Assembly (NCBI GenBank): GCA_964354375.1
Contig: CAYGZQ010000006.1
Location: forward strand, 43,512-107,511
Direction of reading: 5' to 3'
Origin: CAYGZQ01 sp964354375 [NCBI: uncultured Planctomycetota bacterium]
GTDB taxonomy: Bacteria > JAJVIF01 > JAPKYR01
DNA length: 64,000 bases
Shown: piece by piece, positions 9,426 through 18,033 of the stretch
Layout: each line of letters opens with the position of its first letter
How positions within the stretch are numbered: position 1 is the stretch's first letter
Program-made: the position numbers and the translations under genes
Notes under the pieces: model-generated
Database searches by the model: none
Seen by the model: only the letters and a program-made list of their open reading frames with translations
Told to the model about the DNA's origin: nothing

Positions 9426-9896
9426 TCAGACTGTGGAAGCGGTCAGCCGTATCCGACAATCGGGGTTGGATGAGCCTTCGGGCCATGGGATCGTGAGGAG
9501 GACCTCCCACACGGCGTCGTTCCTGTTGACGGGGTTCGGATCGGTGTCGATCACCGCGGCGAGGGACTCGTCAACGACCACGCCGTTGACGGAGACGGTC
9601 CAGTTGGGGTCGTCCCAGTCACCGGCGGTTTGCCCCCCTGCCGTGAAGTCCCTGATCTGCGCCGTCACCTGCCAGCCTACGTTGGAAATCAGGTCGTAGT
9701 TGACATCGCCGATATCCTGTACGACGCCGAAATCGGAATACTGGTCGAACGTAAAGGTCAGAGGACCGACGTTGTTGACGGTGAAGAGTTGGACGGGAGC
9801 GAGGATGATCCCCAGGGCAGTGCCTTCCGACGGGCTCGCCTCCGCGGGCGCTGCAGACAACAGGAAGACTAAAAGGGAAAAGAGTAACTTGCGCAC
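9426..9896 (-). CDS. Major pilin-like subunit, copy 2, GTG start
   Basis: A 156-residue exported protein. The GTG at 9896 is chosen because AAGGAGG lies 6 bases before it and the peptide then begins MRKLLFSLLVFLLSAAPAEA, a classic signal sequence. The mature domain is all-beta with conserved blocks shared by all three tandem copies: NNVGPLTFTFDQYSDFGV, DIGDVNYDLISNVGWQV, DPNWTVSVNG and a C-terminal IPWPEGSSNPDCRIRLTA. Probably the polymerised surface subunit of this locus. It lies between copy 1 and the more diverged copy 3. Confidence 0.7.
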   Translation of the reverse strand: MRKLLFSLLVFLLSAAPAEASPSEGTALGIILAPVQLFTVNNVGPLTFTFDQYSDFGVVQDIGDVNYDLISNVGWQVTAQIRDFTAGGQTAGDWDDPNWTVSVNGVVVDESLAAVIDTDPNPVNRNDAVWEVLLTIPWPEGSSNPDCRIRLTASTV

Positions 9897-9982
9897 GGCA
9901 AGCCTCCTTTTTCTTTCCGGCACACAGAATCTTGCGGCAGAAATAACCGCGGGGCGGTGCCCAAATCAAGGGCCGCGCCTTA

Positions 9983-10447
9983 TCAGACTTCGGAAGCGGT
10001 CATCTCAATGGTGCAGTCAGGCGTGGAGTTGGACTCGGGCCATGGGATGGTCAGGAGGACCTGCCACATAGAGTTGACCCGGTGAACTGCAGCGCCACCG
10101 CTGTCGATGACGTCCGCCGCGACCTCATCAAGAGTGACCGCATTGACCGAGAGCGTCCAGCCGACGCCGTTCCAATCGGCGGCGGTCTGACCGTTCTGAG
10201 TGCCGTCCAGTATAATGGCTACAACCTGCCAGGCCTGGTTAACGGACAGGGTGTAGTCCACGTCCCCGATGTCCTGGGCGACACCGAAGTCCGAATACTG
10301 GTCGTACGTGAAGGTAAGCGGTCCGGCGTTGTTGGCTGTAAACTCGACGATCGTCTGGATCGTGATCTCGACATCGACCGTTTCCTGTGCCATAGCAGGG
10401 ACTGCCAGGAGGAGGAAGGCCGCAACACAGATAAAGAGCTTTCTCAT
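9983..10447 (-). CDS. Major pilin-like subunit, copy 3 (diverged), first gene of the locus
   Basis: A 154-residue exported protein. The ATG at 10447 (MRKLFICVAAFLLLAVPAMA) follows GAGGTGAAAAAC and lines up with the starts of the paralogues. It keeps the family blocks (NNAGPLTFTYDQYSDFGVAQ, DWNGVGWTLSVN, LLTIPWPESNSTPDCTIEMT) but differs over most other positions, so it predates the copy 1/copy 2 duplication. It is the most upstream gene of the seven-gene minus-strand locus that ends with the usher-like barrel. Confidence 0.7.
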   Translation of the reverse strand: MRKLFICVAAFLLLAVPAMAQETVDVEITIQTIVEFTANNAGPLTFTYDQYSDFGVAQDIGDVDYTLSVNQAWQVVAIILDGTQNGQTAADWNGVGWTLSVNAVTLDEVAADVIDSGGAAVHRVNSMWQVLLTIPWPESNSTPDCTIEMTASEV

Positions 10448-10620
10448 GTTTTTCACCTCAGACAGGTGGTCCTAACCCGTCACATATACTATCCCGCGAG
10501 TATGCCTAGTTTTGTCAAAATGATTTGATCAAGGAAGGGATTTTCGGAGAGCGAGAAAACGAGCCAATACCGATCCCTGCACATGGGAGTCGCCCCTGGC
10601 GCCCGAGCCTGCTTGCATTC

Positions 10621-11595
10621 CTATTCCTTCTTATCTATCTCGCCCTCGATGTCGTAGTTCAGCGCAGTCACCATCTGCCTGATCGGATCGTAGTCGGTGT
10701 CCTGGGCGGGCACAAGCTCCTCGATCTCGTAGATGCCGTACAGGGGGCTGTCCTTGCCCTTCTTGCTGATTTCGATCAACGCCTGGACCAGCCTATCGTA
10801 GAACGGACCCTCGAGACCCGCTCGAAAGCTCACAGTATCGGCCGGGATGTCCGGCGTATAGGCGACCACCCTTGTTTCCTCCATGACCCTGGGCTCGGTC
10901 TCGAGCAGAGTGGTGCGCGCGTCGTCGAAACACGCGCCCGCGTCCAGCCGTCCGTTCAGAACCGCCTCGATTACTGCGGGATGGCTGCCCACGAACGTGT
11001 ATTCCTTAAGATCTTCCTCCGGATCGATCCCGCTCGACATCAGCAGGGTTTTCGGATACAGATACCCGGAAGCCGACGATGCATCCACGAAACACATCGT
11101 TTTGCCCCGAAGGTCCTCAAGGGTCTCGATCCCGCTGTCGGCGCGGGTGATTATTTCTCCCCGATAAGTCGCTGATCCCCTTCGCACCGCCTTGAGCACC
11201 ACGCGGACATCGTAACGGTCGTTCGCCAGCACGTAGGCCAGGGCCGGCAGAAACGCGGCTTCGAGGCGCTCGGCTCCCATCTGCTCCACGCAGGCGGTGT
11301 AGCTGAGCACCACAATTGATTCGACCGGATGCCCGATCAGCTCGCTTAGCTCATTGTTGAACTCGTCGAGCTGGGTGGCGATCTTGCCGGACTCGACGGA
11401 CGGCACAAACGCGATCCGCACGGGACCTTCCGGCGCACCCGCGGGCACTGGGTTCTCCGTCTGAACGGCGGGTTTGGTGTCATCCTTTGTTCCTCCGGAC
11501 GAGGGGCATCCGGTCATCAGGAAAGTGAAGAAGGCAAGACAGATGACCAGCCAACAAGTCGGCAGCGTTGATTTTCGATTGAAGATGTCATGCAT
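10621..11595 (-). CDS. PhnD-like phosphate/phosphonate-type ABC transporter substrate-binding lipoprotein
   Basis: A 324-residue lipoprotein (lipobox LMTGC) of the PhnD/SsuA periplasmic binding family. Recognisable blocks are VRIAFVPSVESGK, the YTACVEQMGAERLEAAFLPA loop, ATYRGEIITRADSGIETLED and GKTMCFVDASSASGYLYP, followed by HPAVIEAVLNGRLDAG. Such proteins bind phosphite, phosphonates or other oxyanions outside the cytoplasmic membrane and pass them to an ABC permease. No permease or ATPase gene is nearby, so it is either an orphan binding protein or a sensor input. The start at 11595 has AAAGGGGA upstream; two ATG codons further up are alternatives. Confidence 0.8.
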   Translation of the reverse strand: MHDIFNRKSTLPTCWLVICLAFFTFLMTGCPSSGGTKDDTKPAVQTENPVPAGAPEGPVRIAFVPSVESGKIATQLDEFNNELSELIGHPVESIVVLSYTACVEQMGAERLEAAFLPALAYVLANDRYDVRVVLKAVRRGSATYRGEIITRADSGIETLEDLRGKTMCFVDASSASGYLYPKTLLMSSGIDPEEDLKEYTFVGSHPAVIEAVLNGRLDAGACFDDARTTLLETEPRVMEETRVVAYTPDIPADTVSFRAGLEGPFYDRLVQALIEISKKGKDSPLYGIYEIEELVPAQDTDYDPIRQMVTALNYDIEGEIDKKE

Positions 11596-11689
11596 CGCGT
11601 GTCCCCTTTCGCGCATTCCCAAGGGTTATGACTATACTGCACCGGGGGGCATTGCGCCACAGCGGGTGAATGGCCCGGGGGAAAGTGTA

Positions 11690-11840
11690 TGCCCCCCTGT
11701 AGTCCCCCCCAAGTCAAGAGCCCCCCTGTGGTCCCCCCCAAGGGGGGGACGGTTAATATATGAACTTCCCGTCAGACCTGCAATTGATGCGGATCCCGGC
11801 ACACCCCATCCTCCCCTTGGGGGGGATCATAGGGGGGCCC
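11690..11840. repeat. GC-rich inverted repeats of the CCCCCCAAGGGGGG type
   Basis: The 387-bp gap between the binding protein and the ATP-grasp gene contains a hairpin element GTCCCCCCCAAGGGGGGGAC at 11731-11750, preceded by AGCCCCCCTGTG. A partial copy lies at about 11688-11710 and an inverted copy at 11813-11837. The same element recurs at the end of the window (63968-63999). No open frame of interest lies here. Confidence 0.7.
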
Positions 11841-11982
11841 TGGGGGGAATCACGGGAGGGCGATATTTGTCCAAAGAGGACTCATTTCAGGCCCATCTAC
11901 GGTTGTGACGGGCACCCATCTGCAGTTGTGACGGCCAACCGTCACTTGCAAACAGAGCCGTTCGCCGGATAGTATTCTCCCG

Positions 11983-12882
11983 TTGAGCAAGGCCAAACCC
12001 TATCTGCTTCTTCTCACCGCCCGATCGACCGGATGGGCCGCAGGGCGTTTCCGCCGTGCCGCAAAAGATCGGGGAATCGCGATTCGCACGCTCGATCCAA
12101 CCGACGTTCTGCTCGAGGCCGGGAGCGACGCGGGGTCGGTCATGATTGCGGGGCGACGGCTGAGCAATCCGATCGCCGTGATTCCCCGGTTCGGACCGGG
12201 CAACTACGAAAACGGCCTGGCACTTCTTTCTCAACTTGAGGCGAGCGGAATCCCCACGAGCAATCCCGGCTACGCCATCGCGCTCGCCCGCGACACCTAC
12301 CGCACGCTGCTCGAGCTGAGGAACGCCGGGCTTCGAATTCCGAAAACGGCGCGGGTTCTGTCGATCAGGGACCTGAAGCCGGCGCGCCGGATTGTGCCGG
12401 GGCCGCCGTGGATTCTCAAGACCTTCACCGGCGCGATGGGAATCGGGACCATGCTCGTGCGCGATGTGGATCAGCTCGAAGCGCTCGCCGCAACGCTGTG
12501 GGCGCTCGGGCAGCCGATCCTCATGCAGGAGTATGTCTATTCTTCGTCGGGGAAATCGGATGACATCCGCGCCCTTGTCATCGGCGGAAAGGTCCTCGGG
12601 GCGATCCAGAGACTGGCCCCGTCGGGCGGCTACAGGGCCAATGTGCATCAGGGCGGGACACCCCAGGAGATCAGGCTCTCGAGGCGGGAGAAGACGATCG
12701 CGCTGAAAGCTGCGGTAGCGGTCGGACTCAGCATCGCGGGAGTGGACTGGATCGAGACAGTGAACGGGCCGGTGCTTCTCGAGGTGAATGCGACTCCGGG
12801 CTTCCAGGGTTTCGAATCCGCGACGGGAATCGACGCCGCGGGCGCTATGGTAGACTATTCTCTGAGGCTGGCGGGTCGCTGA
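11983..12882 (+). CDS. RimK-type ATP-grasp ligase
   Basis: A 299-residue cytosolic enzyme of the RimK/ATP-grasp family. These ligases join an amino acid, usually glutamate, to a carboxylate by way of an acyl phosphate. Seen are the family core TSNPGYAIALARDTYRTLLEL (start of substrate/ATP region), WILKTFTGAMGIGTMLV (nucleotide-binding loop), QPILMQEYV, DIRALVIGGKVLGAIQR, and GVDWIETVNGPVLLEVNATP, holding the metal ligands Glu and Asn. The start is TTG with only a weak ribosome binding site. The true substrate cannot be told; RimK-like, lysine-biosynthesis LysX-like and polyglutamate-forming enzymes share these motifs. It stands alone, followed after 58 bp by an unrelated membrane protein gene. 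Confidence 0.8.
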   Translation: MSKAKPYLLLLTARSTGWAAGRFRRAAKDRGIAIRTLDPTDVLLEAGSDAGSVMIAGRRLSNPIAVIPRFGPGNYENGLALLSQLEASGIPTSNPGYAIALARDTYRTLLELRNAGLRIPKTARVLSIRDLKPARRIVPGPPWILKTFTGAMGIGTMLVRDVDQLEALAATLWALGQPILMQEYVYSSSGKSDDIRALVIGGKVLGAIQRLAPSGGYRANVHQGGTPQEIRLSRREKTIALKAAVAVGLSIAGVDWIETVNGPVLLEVNATPGFQGFESATGIDAAGAMVDYSLRLAGR

Positions 12883-12940
12883 TGTCGGTGACCCGTCCCG
12901 CCCGGGCAGTGCCATGGAATCCCTCATCGGGGAGGACCGA

Positions 12941-13516
12941 ATGCAATCAAAAACCTGTCTGAAAGTAGTCCTGGTCGGATGCATCATGCTCGCCGTGCTC
13001 GGCATTCTTGTTGCGGCAGGCTGCCTGTGGTGCGGCTTCAACCTGTTCGGAGGGCTCTTCCGGACTCTGGCGAGCACAGCCAAGATCAAGACCTACTTCA
13101 CAGGCCTTGAATCCCAGGGCTGGGAGGTCGACGATTCCGAGTCGAGGCAACCCGAGGGCTACGGGGCGGAAGTGGAGATCGGCGACATAATGATCTGGCG
13201 CGCTCGCGAGAAGCCCGAGGACGAATGGACCTACTACGTGTGGGAAGCCGCCATACCTGAGGTTGAGAAGGCCGACGAGGATGTCACGAAACTTCTGGAC
13301 TTCATGCTCCTCCCTCGAACCCAGGCGGCTCTGGACGTGCATCACGAACTCAAGCTTCCACTCCCCGAGAATTTCGAGCTCCGCGAATGGAAGCCGGTAT
13401 CAGACAAGTACGACGGGTCGGACGAGAACTCGGGGCTGAACAAGAAGAACAAGAAGCTCAAGGAGAAAGGCGAGGGGGACGATTCGGAAACAACGCCCGT
13501 ACAGGGCGAAGCATGA
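12941..13516 (+). CDS. Single-pass membrane protein of unknown function
   Basis: A 191-residue protein starting 4 bases after GGGGAGGA. Residues about 5-40 form one transmembrane helix (VVLVGCIMLAVLGILVAAGC), then an exported or cytosolic alpha/beta domain with SQGWEVDDSES and MIWRAREKPEDEWTYYVWEA, and a Lys/Glu-rich tail. I recognise no family. The tail could be an unstructured linker. Convergent with the next gene. Confidence 0.65.
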   Translation: MQSKTCLKVVLVGCIMLAVLGILVAAGCLWCGFNLFGGLFRTLASTAKIKTYFTGLESQGWEVDDSESRQPEGYGAEVEIGDIMIWRAREKPEDEWTYYVWEAAIPEVEKADEDVTKLLDFMLLPRTQAALDVHHELKLPLPENFELREWKPVSDKYDGSDENSGLNKKNKKLKEKGEGDDSETTPVQGEA

Positions 13517-13536
13517 GGCTACGGGACGACCAGGAA

Positions 13537-14292
13537 CTAGTAGCGCCACTCGGTCGGGCGGCGTTGAACCACATACGCCCCGTCGAGAGTTTTCCAGCGC
13601 CAATCGACGTCCAGCAGGCCAGTGAATCCAAGCGCCTGGGCGAGCGCGTACGAAAGATCGATTCCTCCCCGGTTGGTCCTCCTGCCCCTCGCATCTATGC
13701 CGGACTCGGCGTCTGGACGGGAATAGTCCTCCCAGTACGGATCCTCGGTGCACCAGGGTCCCACATCCGCTACATATGCCTCCAGAACGGGACCGTCTTT
13801 CCCTGAGGGTTTGATCTCAATCACCCTGAAAAGGCCTTCGCCCTCTTCGCCATCGATGATCCATCCATACAGCTCTCCGAGGCTGGGACCCTCTCCGGGC
13901 CAGTATTCGAACGGAAGAGTGGCCGGATCACCAGCGTCGATGCCGCTCTGAAGAAGCTCATCCAGCTCAGGCTTGGCTTCATCGCACCTCGACATTCTGC
14001 ACGCCATCAGACCTCCCAGGCAGTCCAGGCCATCGGTTCTTGACGGAAGCGCACAGAAGAAGTCCTTACCGGGGTAGAGCTTGTTCCCGTAGGCGCCCCA
14101 CATGAACTCATGACCGTCGCCGTAATGGCCGGCCACGACCTGCTCGTTCCACGGGAGCCCATCGCTAAGGGGGGAATTCGCTGCGGTCGCGGTTCCCTGG
14201 GCCTTGGTGTCATGCTGAAACGGCACCATGAATGCCAGGGTTAAAAGGGCACAAACAGACACAATCAGATGCGATTTAAGGCGCCGGTTCAC
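13537..14292 (-). CDS. Secreted protein resembling RlpA-like double-psi beta-barrel proteins
   Basis: A 251-residue protein with a signal peptide (LLTLAFMVPFQHDTKAQG). The C-terminal half (EAYVADVGPWCTEDPYW, then GGIDLSYALAQALGF and LLDVDWRWK) follows the layout of RlpA/expansin-like double-psi barrel domains, where a conserved D-x-GP loop and a later D-L-S motif form the active cleft. Such proteins bind or cleave peptidoglycan. The match is partial, with several extra cysteines (CLGGLMACRMSRC), so a cell-wall role is tentative. A TATAAT at 14337-14332 on this strand lies 40 bases upstream. Confidence 0.5.
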   Translation of the reverse strand: MNRRLKSHLIVSVCALLTLAFMVPFQHDTKAQGTATAANSPLSDGLPWNEQVVAGHYGDGHEFMWGAYGNKLYPGKDFFCALPSRTDGLDCLGGLMACRMSRCDEAKPELDELLQSGIDAGDPATLPFEYWPGEGPSLGELYGWIIDGEEGEGLFRVIEIKPSGKDGPVLEAYVADVGPWCTEDPYWEDYSRPDAESGIDARGRRTNRGGIDLSYALAQALGFTGLLDVDWRWKTLDGAYVVQRRPTEWRY

Positions 14293-14409
14293 AGGTAACC
14301 GCCATGTCGCAACGGCATAGAAAGGATAGATATTATAGTGGCAAATGACGAGCAGGTCATGTCAAGCTGAAGGTCTGCTTGAGTGCGAATAGCCTCGCAA
14401 GGTGTCAAC

Positions 14410-15705
14410 ATGTCACAAGGGAGTCGTAGTGCACGACCCATAAACCCAGATCCCCGCGCGTCGCGAGAGGGTCCGAGGGAGCTGTCGGGAATCGACCGCA
14501 TCGCAGAAGCGTGTGATCGACTGAACGGCGGTTTGAGCGGCGAAGCTCTGAAGACCGAGACTCGAAGAATCCAGGAGATCGCCTCCAACCTCCACTCTCT
14601 CGCCTATCGCACACGGCTGCTGGCGCAAAAGGCTCTAAGGCTGGTCGATTCCGATCTGCCGCTTGAAACCCTTCAGAATGTCCTGACCGACGCGATCAGT
14701 CTTCTGGGTGCCAGGCGGGGGCAGATATTGATACGCGTCGAGGAATCCGAGACGTTCGACAGGCTTCCGTCGATAGGTTCCCAGACCGAGCCCGACGAGA
14801 TGGAAGGCCTGTTCATCGACGCGGTGGCCAGAAGAGCGTACGAAACCAACCAGCCGGTCCTTTATCCCGACCCGAACGATTTCCCTGAGCTGGAGTCCCT
14901 TCCAGATCTCGATCGCTTTGCCGATGCAGGCGTTCTTGCGGTGCCCTTATCGACCGAAACGGACGGAAGGCACGAGAGAATCGGGGTACTGTATCTCGAG
15001 ACACCTCCCGAGAAGGGAGCCATCCCGGAGACCGACATCTGGATCGTGCAGTTCCTGGGTTCCCTGACAGCCCTTTCGATCCGGAACATACGGCTGACCG
15101 CCGCTCTCAGGATGGCGTACCAGGAGACCGTACACGCGCTGGTAAAAGCACTCGAAGCGAAGGACCCATATACGCGCGGTCACTCCGAGCGAGTCGCCGA
15201 ATACTCCGAGCGGTGCGGCAAACGTTTCGAGCTCGGGCAGGCCCGGCTCAAGACTGTCTACTCCGCCGCGCTCCTGCACGACATCGGCAAGATCGGAATA
15301 CGCGAGAGTGTCCTCAACAAGCCGTCGAAACTCACACCGGACGAATACGACCACATCAAGAAGCACCCGTTGATCTCCGAGGCGATCCTGCACGGTCTCA
15401 CGTTCCTCACGGAGGAAAACGAGATCCTCAAGCAGCACCATGAGCGATACGACGGCAAGGGGTATCCTTACGGGCTGAAGGGCGACGAGATCAGCCTCGA
15501 AGGCGCCATCATCCAGGTCGCCGACGCATGGGACGCGATGACATCCCGGCGCGTATACCGCAAGGAGCTCGACCTGAAGATAGCGCTGGAGGAACTCAGG
15601 GAACACTCCGGCTCCCAGTTCAGCCCGAGGGTTGTGGAGATGTTCGTGCGGATGGTCCGGGAGGACGGGCTTGTGGCGGTCGAGGAAATCGACGGGGAGC
15701 AGTAG
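14410..15705 (+). CDS. GAF domain and HD-GYP domain protein, probable cyclic-di-GMP phosphodiesterase
   Basis: A 431-residue cytosolic signalling protein. Residues about 75-225 fold as a GAF sensor domain (LPLETLQNVLTDAISLLGAR, GVLYLETPPEKGAI). The HD-GYP domain follows at about 235-425 with RGHSERVAEY, the metal-binding LHDIGKIGIRESVLNKP (His-Asp near 289), HHERYDGKGYPYGLKGDEI (GYP loop near 350) and VADAWDAMTSRRVYR. All signature residues for hydrolysis of c-di-GMP or a related dinucleotide appear present. No diguanylate cyclase is in the window. The ATG at 14410 with AAGGTG before it is chosen over a GTG at 14383. Confidence 0.88.
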   Translation: MSQGSRSARPINPDPRASREGPRELSGIDRIAEACDRLNGGLSGEALKTETRRIQEIASNLHSLAYRTRLLAQKALRLVDSDLPLETLQNVLTDAISLLGARRGQILIRVEESETFDRLPSIGSQTEPDEMEGLFIDAVARRAYETNQPVLYPDPNDFPELESLPDLDRFADAGVLAVPLSTETDGRHERIGVLYLETPPEKGAIPETDIWIVQFLGSLTALSIRNIRLTAALRMAYQETVHALVKALEAKDPYTRGHSERVAEYSERCGKRFELGQARLKTVYSAALLHDIGKIGIRESVLNKPSKLTPDEYDHIKKHPLISEAILHGLTFLTEENEILKQHHERYDGKGYPYGLKGDEISLEGAIIQVADAWDAMTSRRVYRKELDLKIALEELREHSGSQFSPRVVEMFVRMVREDGLVAVEEIDGEQ

Positions 15706-15836
15706 AAGTCGCCGGACGAATCGCAAACGGGCTCCTCACATGCATTCCCCTTAAGCCTGTTTAAATCCTGCCCAAGTGTTTCTCAGAAACTAATGTTGAC
15801 GGGAACCGGGCTCCTGTGAGCGCGGGAGGAGACAAC

Positions 15837-17852
15837 ATGCACGATTTTTCCAGAACCTGCGGACCGGTCCTGATGATGAGCCTGGCACTAATCCTGGGGT
15901 GCGGAGAAGGAACGCAGGAACCGACGGTCACGCCGCTGGAGTCCGGTCGCGAGTTTCAGACTCCCCGGATCGCAGCCGATACCGCCACAAGCATAAGGCA
16001 ATGGGGGACATGGATTCTTCACTGCGAGGAAGCGACCGACAAGACTCCTGCGTCGGTGAAAGCGATTCCCCTTCGCTCGGGAGAAATCCATGTGAATGTC
16101 ACGGGCATGCTGCTCCCCCCGACCTGTGTGAACTGCATGGATGTCTCGCTGATGGGAGTGATCGGACTGGACTGGACCATCTACGTCAGCCTGACCAACC
16201 CAACCGTACAGACGGCGTACGATGTAACGGGGATTTTTCCGGGTTCGGACGGACCTACTATTCTTGAGCCCGACAGCTACACCGACATGTGCGACATGGA
16301 CGGGGACTCCTCGACGCACAATCCATTCATCAGGTTCGAGACCGGCGATCCGGGCGAGGAATGGGGTCCGGGGGAAACGCACGGGCAGACGCTGACTTTC
16401 CGGCGCTATCCCGGCGAGAAATTCACCGACCTGGTTTATGTCGTGACGGCAAGCTGGCCCTCAAACCAGGGGGAGATCGTTGAGCTCAGGAACCCGCTGG
16501 CGACCGGCCCGCTATACACCGATGCGTCCAAGCCCGCCAACCTTACCGTCGAGGTCCCTGACTGGCAGAACGACATCGAGTATGTGTTGATAGACCTCGA
16601 ACCCGTCAATGGAAGTGCGTTCACGCACATGGAACCGTCCGGCAACGGCACGTACCAGGTTTACAGCTACGCCGCATACGGGCTCTCACCGGGAAGCGTC
16701 GATCTGCTCATGGCGGCGAAGAGCTTCGGGTCGGACTACATCACGTACAACTACCTCACCGTCGAGATAATGGATCCGCTGCCGCCTCCCACGTATTTTC
16801 AGCTCCTGAGCGGTCCGACAGCCCTGACCGGAGACGGCACGCCGTACGGGGAACTCGACCTGGCTATGATCGGCAAACCCGGCGGCTCCTCCACTACCCT
16901 CGTGTACGCTTCCCCGACCGAGATCTACGCCTGGGACGAGGACTACTCCGAATCCGGCTTGTTCGCGACATTGATCGACACCACGGGCGGCGATCCCGAC
17001 TTCCCGATCGACCCGATCTCCAGAATCGCAGCACCCGTACCCGCGCTTCCCGAGAGTCCCGACACCTATTCGTTTCTGCAGACGAATCTCGACACGGCGG
17101 TCTTCGATGACACTACGGATCCGCCGATCCTGTTTGAAAATACCCTCAGGATTCTGGATCTTGAGAACCTGCAGGTCGTCGACTTCAGGCTGATCGCGGA
17201 CAAAGAGGATACCCCCGAGGTCGATGCGATACTAAGACCGGCGGATGTCTCGGGCGGGGTGAAGGGCGACAAGCGCGGATACGCGATATGGGTCCCCGAC
17301 GACGGCGCTTATCAGGGGTATTATCCCTTTGTCGCTCTTGTCATGTATGAGGCGCCGTACAAGGATGCATCGCAGGAGTTCGACACACTGATCGGGGGCG
17401 TGCCGAAAGGCACCGGAGCGGGCATGCTGAATCCGGAGGATGTCGACGGTCTTGCCGTGTGGGACGGGGGAAGCTCCGGGGAAATCATGGCGATCGTAAG
17501 TGAAGGGGGAAGCTCGAACGAGGTCGAGATTTTTTCGGGGAACTACCTGACGAATCCGGGCGGCGAGCTTACGTCGGTGGCAACCCTGGGGGGTTTTTCG
17601 GGGACGCCGCTCGACGTGGCGGTGCTGCCGGTCGGCGACGCAGGTAAAGAGGATGAGAATTGGATTTGCATCCTTACGGACGCCCAGACGATCGAGGTGT
17701 ACTCGTTCACCGGCGATTTCATCGAGTCGATCTACGATCTCGACGCGGTCCAGGGAGAGCCGAGACACATCGACACCGATACCGTGAACATGCGCATTCA
17801 TCTGATGATGGACGGCCCGCTGGCGGCGGTGTTCGAGTACACCGGGATGTGA
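15837..17852 (+). CDS. Large secreted lipoprotein, LWG-type N-terminal domain
   Basis: A 671-residue lipoprotein (lipobox LILGCGEG) with start 5 bases after GGGAGGAGA. Residues about 50-230 carry the window's recurrent domain in diverged form (IRQWGTWILHCEEATD, GEIHVNVTGMLLPPTCVNCM, YDVTGIFPG, LVYVVTASWPS). The remainder is beta-rich, with Asp/Gly turns typical of a propeller (ELDLAMIGKPGGSSTTLVYA, DVAVLPVGDAGKEDENWICI), but blades could not be assigned. No enzyme motif seen. A strong hairpin terminator follows, so the transcription unit is monocistronic. Confidence 0.75.
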   Translation: MHDFSRTCGPVLMMSLALILGCGEGTQEPTVTPLESGREFQTPRIAADTATSIRQWGTWILHCEEATDKTPASVKAIPLRSGEIHVNVTGMLLPPTCVNCMDVSLMGVIGLDWTIYVSLTNPTVQTAYDVTGIFPGSDGPTILEPDSYTDMCDMDGDSSTHNPFIRFETGDPGEEWGPGETHGQTLTFRRYPGEKFTDLVYVVTASWPSNQGEIVELRNPLATGPLYTDASKPANLTVEVPDWQNDIEYVLIDLEPVNGSAFTHMEPSGNGTYQVYSYAAYGLSPGSVDLLMAAKSFGSDYITYNYLTVEIMDPLPPPTYFQLLSGPTALTGDGTPYGELDLAMIGKPGGSSTTLVYASPTEIYAWDEDYSESGLFATLIDTTGGDPDFPIDPISRIAAPVPALPESPDTYSFLQTNLDTAVFDDTTDPPILFENTLRILDLENLQVVDFRLIADKEDTPEVDAILRPADVSGGVKGDKRGYAIWVPDDGAYQGYYPFVALVMYEAPYKDASQEFDTLIGGVPKGTGAGMLNPEDVDGLAVWDGGSSGEIMAIVSEGGSSNEVEIFSGNYLTNPGGELTSVATLGGFSGTPLDVAVLPVGDAGKEDENWICILTDAQTIEVYSFTGDFIESIYDLDAVQGEPRHIDTDTVNMRIHLMMDGPLAAVFEYTGM

Positions 17853-17948
17853 AATCTCCGGCATCCTAAGGGAAAAGCGAACCTTTGCCGGTAGAGAATA
17901 GTCTGTAAAGGTGCAGCCTCCTTAGACATATGCTTCGAAGCGAAAAAC

Positions 17949-17975
17949 GGAAGCGCCTCCCCGGCGCTTCCTTGA
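17949..17975 (+). terminator. Intrinsic terminator
   Basis: A 9-bp GGAAGCGCC/GGCGCTTCC stem with a 5-base loop is followed by TTGATTT. It closes the lipoprotein gene that ends at 17852. The A-rich base before the stem could make it work weakly on the other strand. Confidence 0.7.
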
Positions 17976-18033
17976 TTTGCAGGCGGGCCGGACGATATGG
18001 TTTTTCAAGGGTCTCTTGGGCTACAATTCATTC

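Noticed and set aside
14332-14365. Promoter TTGACA/TATAAT for the RlpA-like gene
   Set aside because: The -10 is perfect, but the only TTGACA lies 22 bases away, too far for a normal sigma-70 promoter; recorded only in the gene note.
14947-15726. Long minus-strand open frame opposite the HD-GYP gene
   Set aside because: It is the complement of a gene with clear HD-GYP motifs, and its protein has biased composition and no domain. Similar frames at 6085-6840, 25438-26250, 39869-41083 and 58229-59290 were rejected for the same reason.
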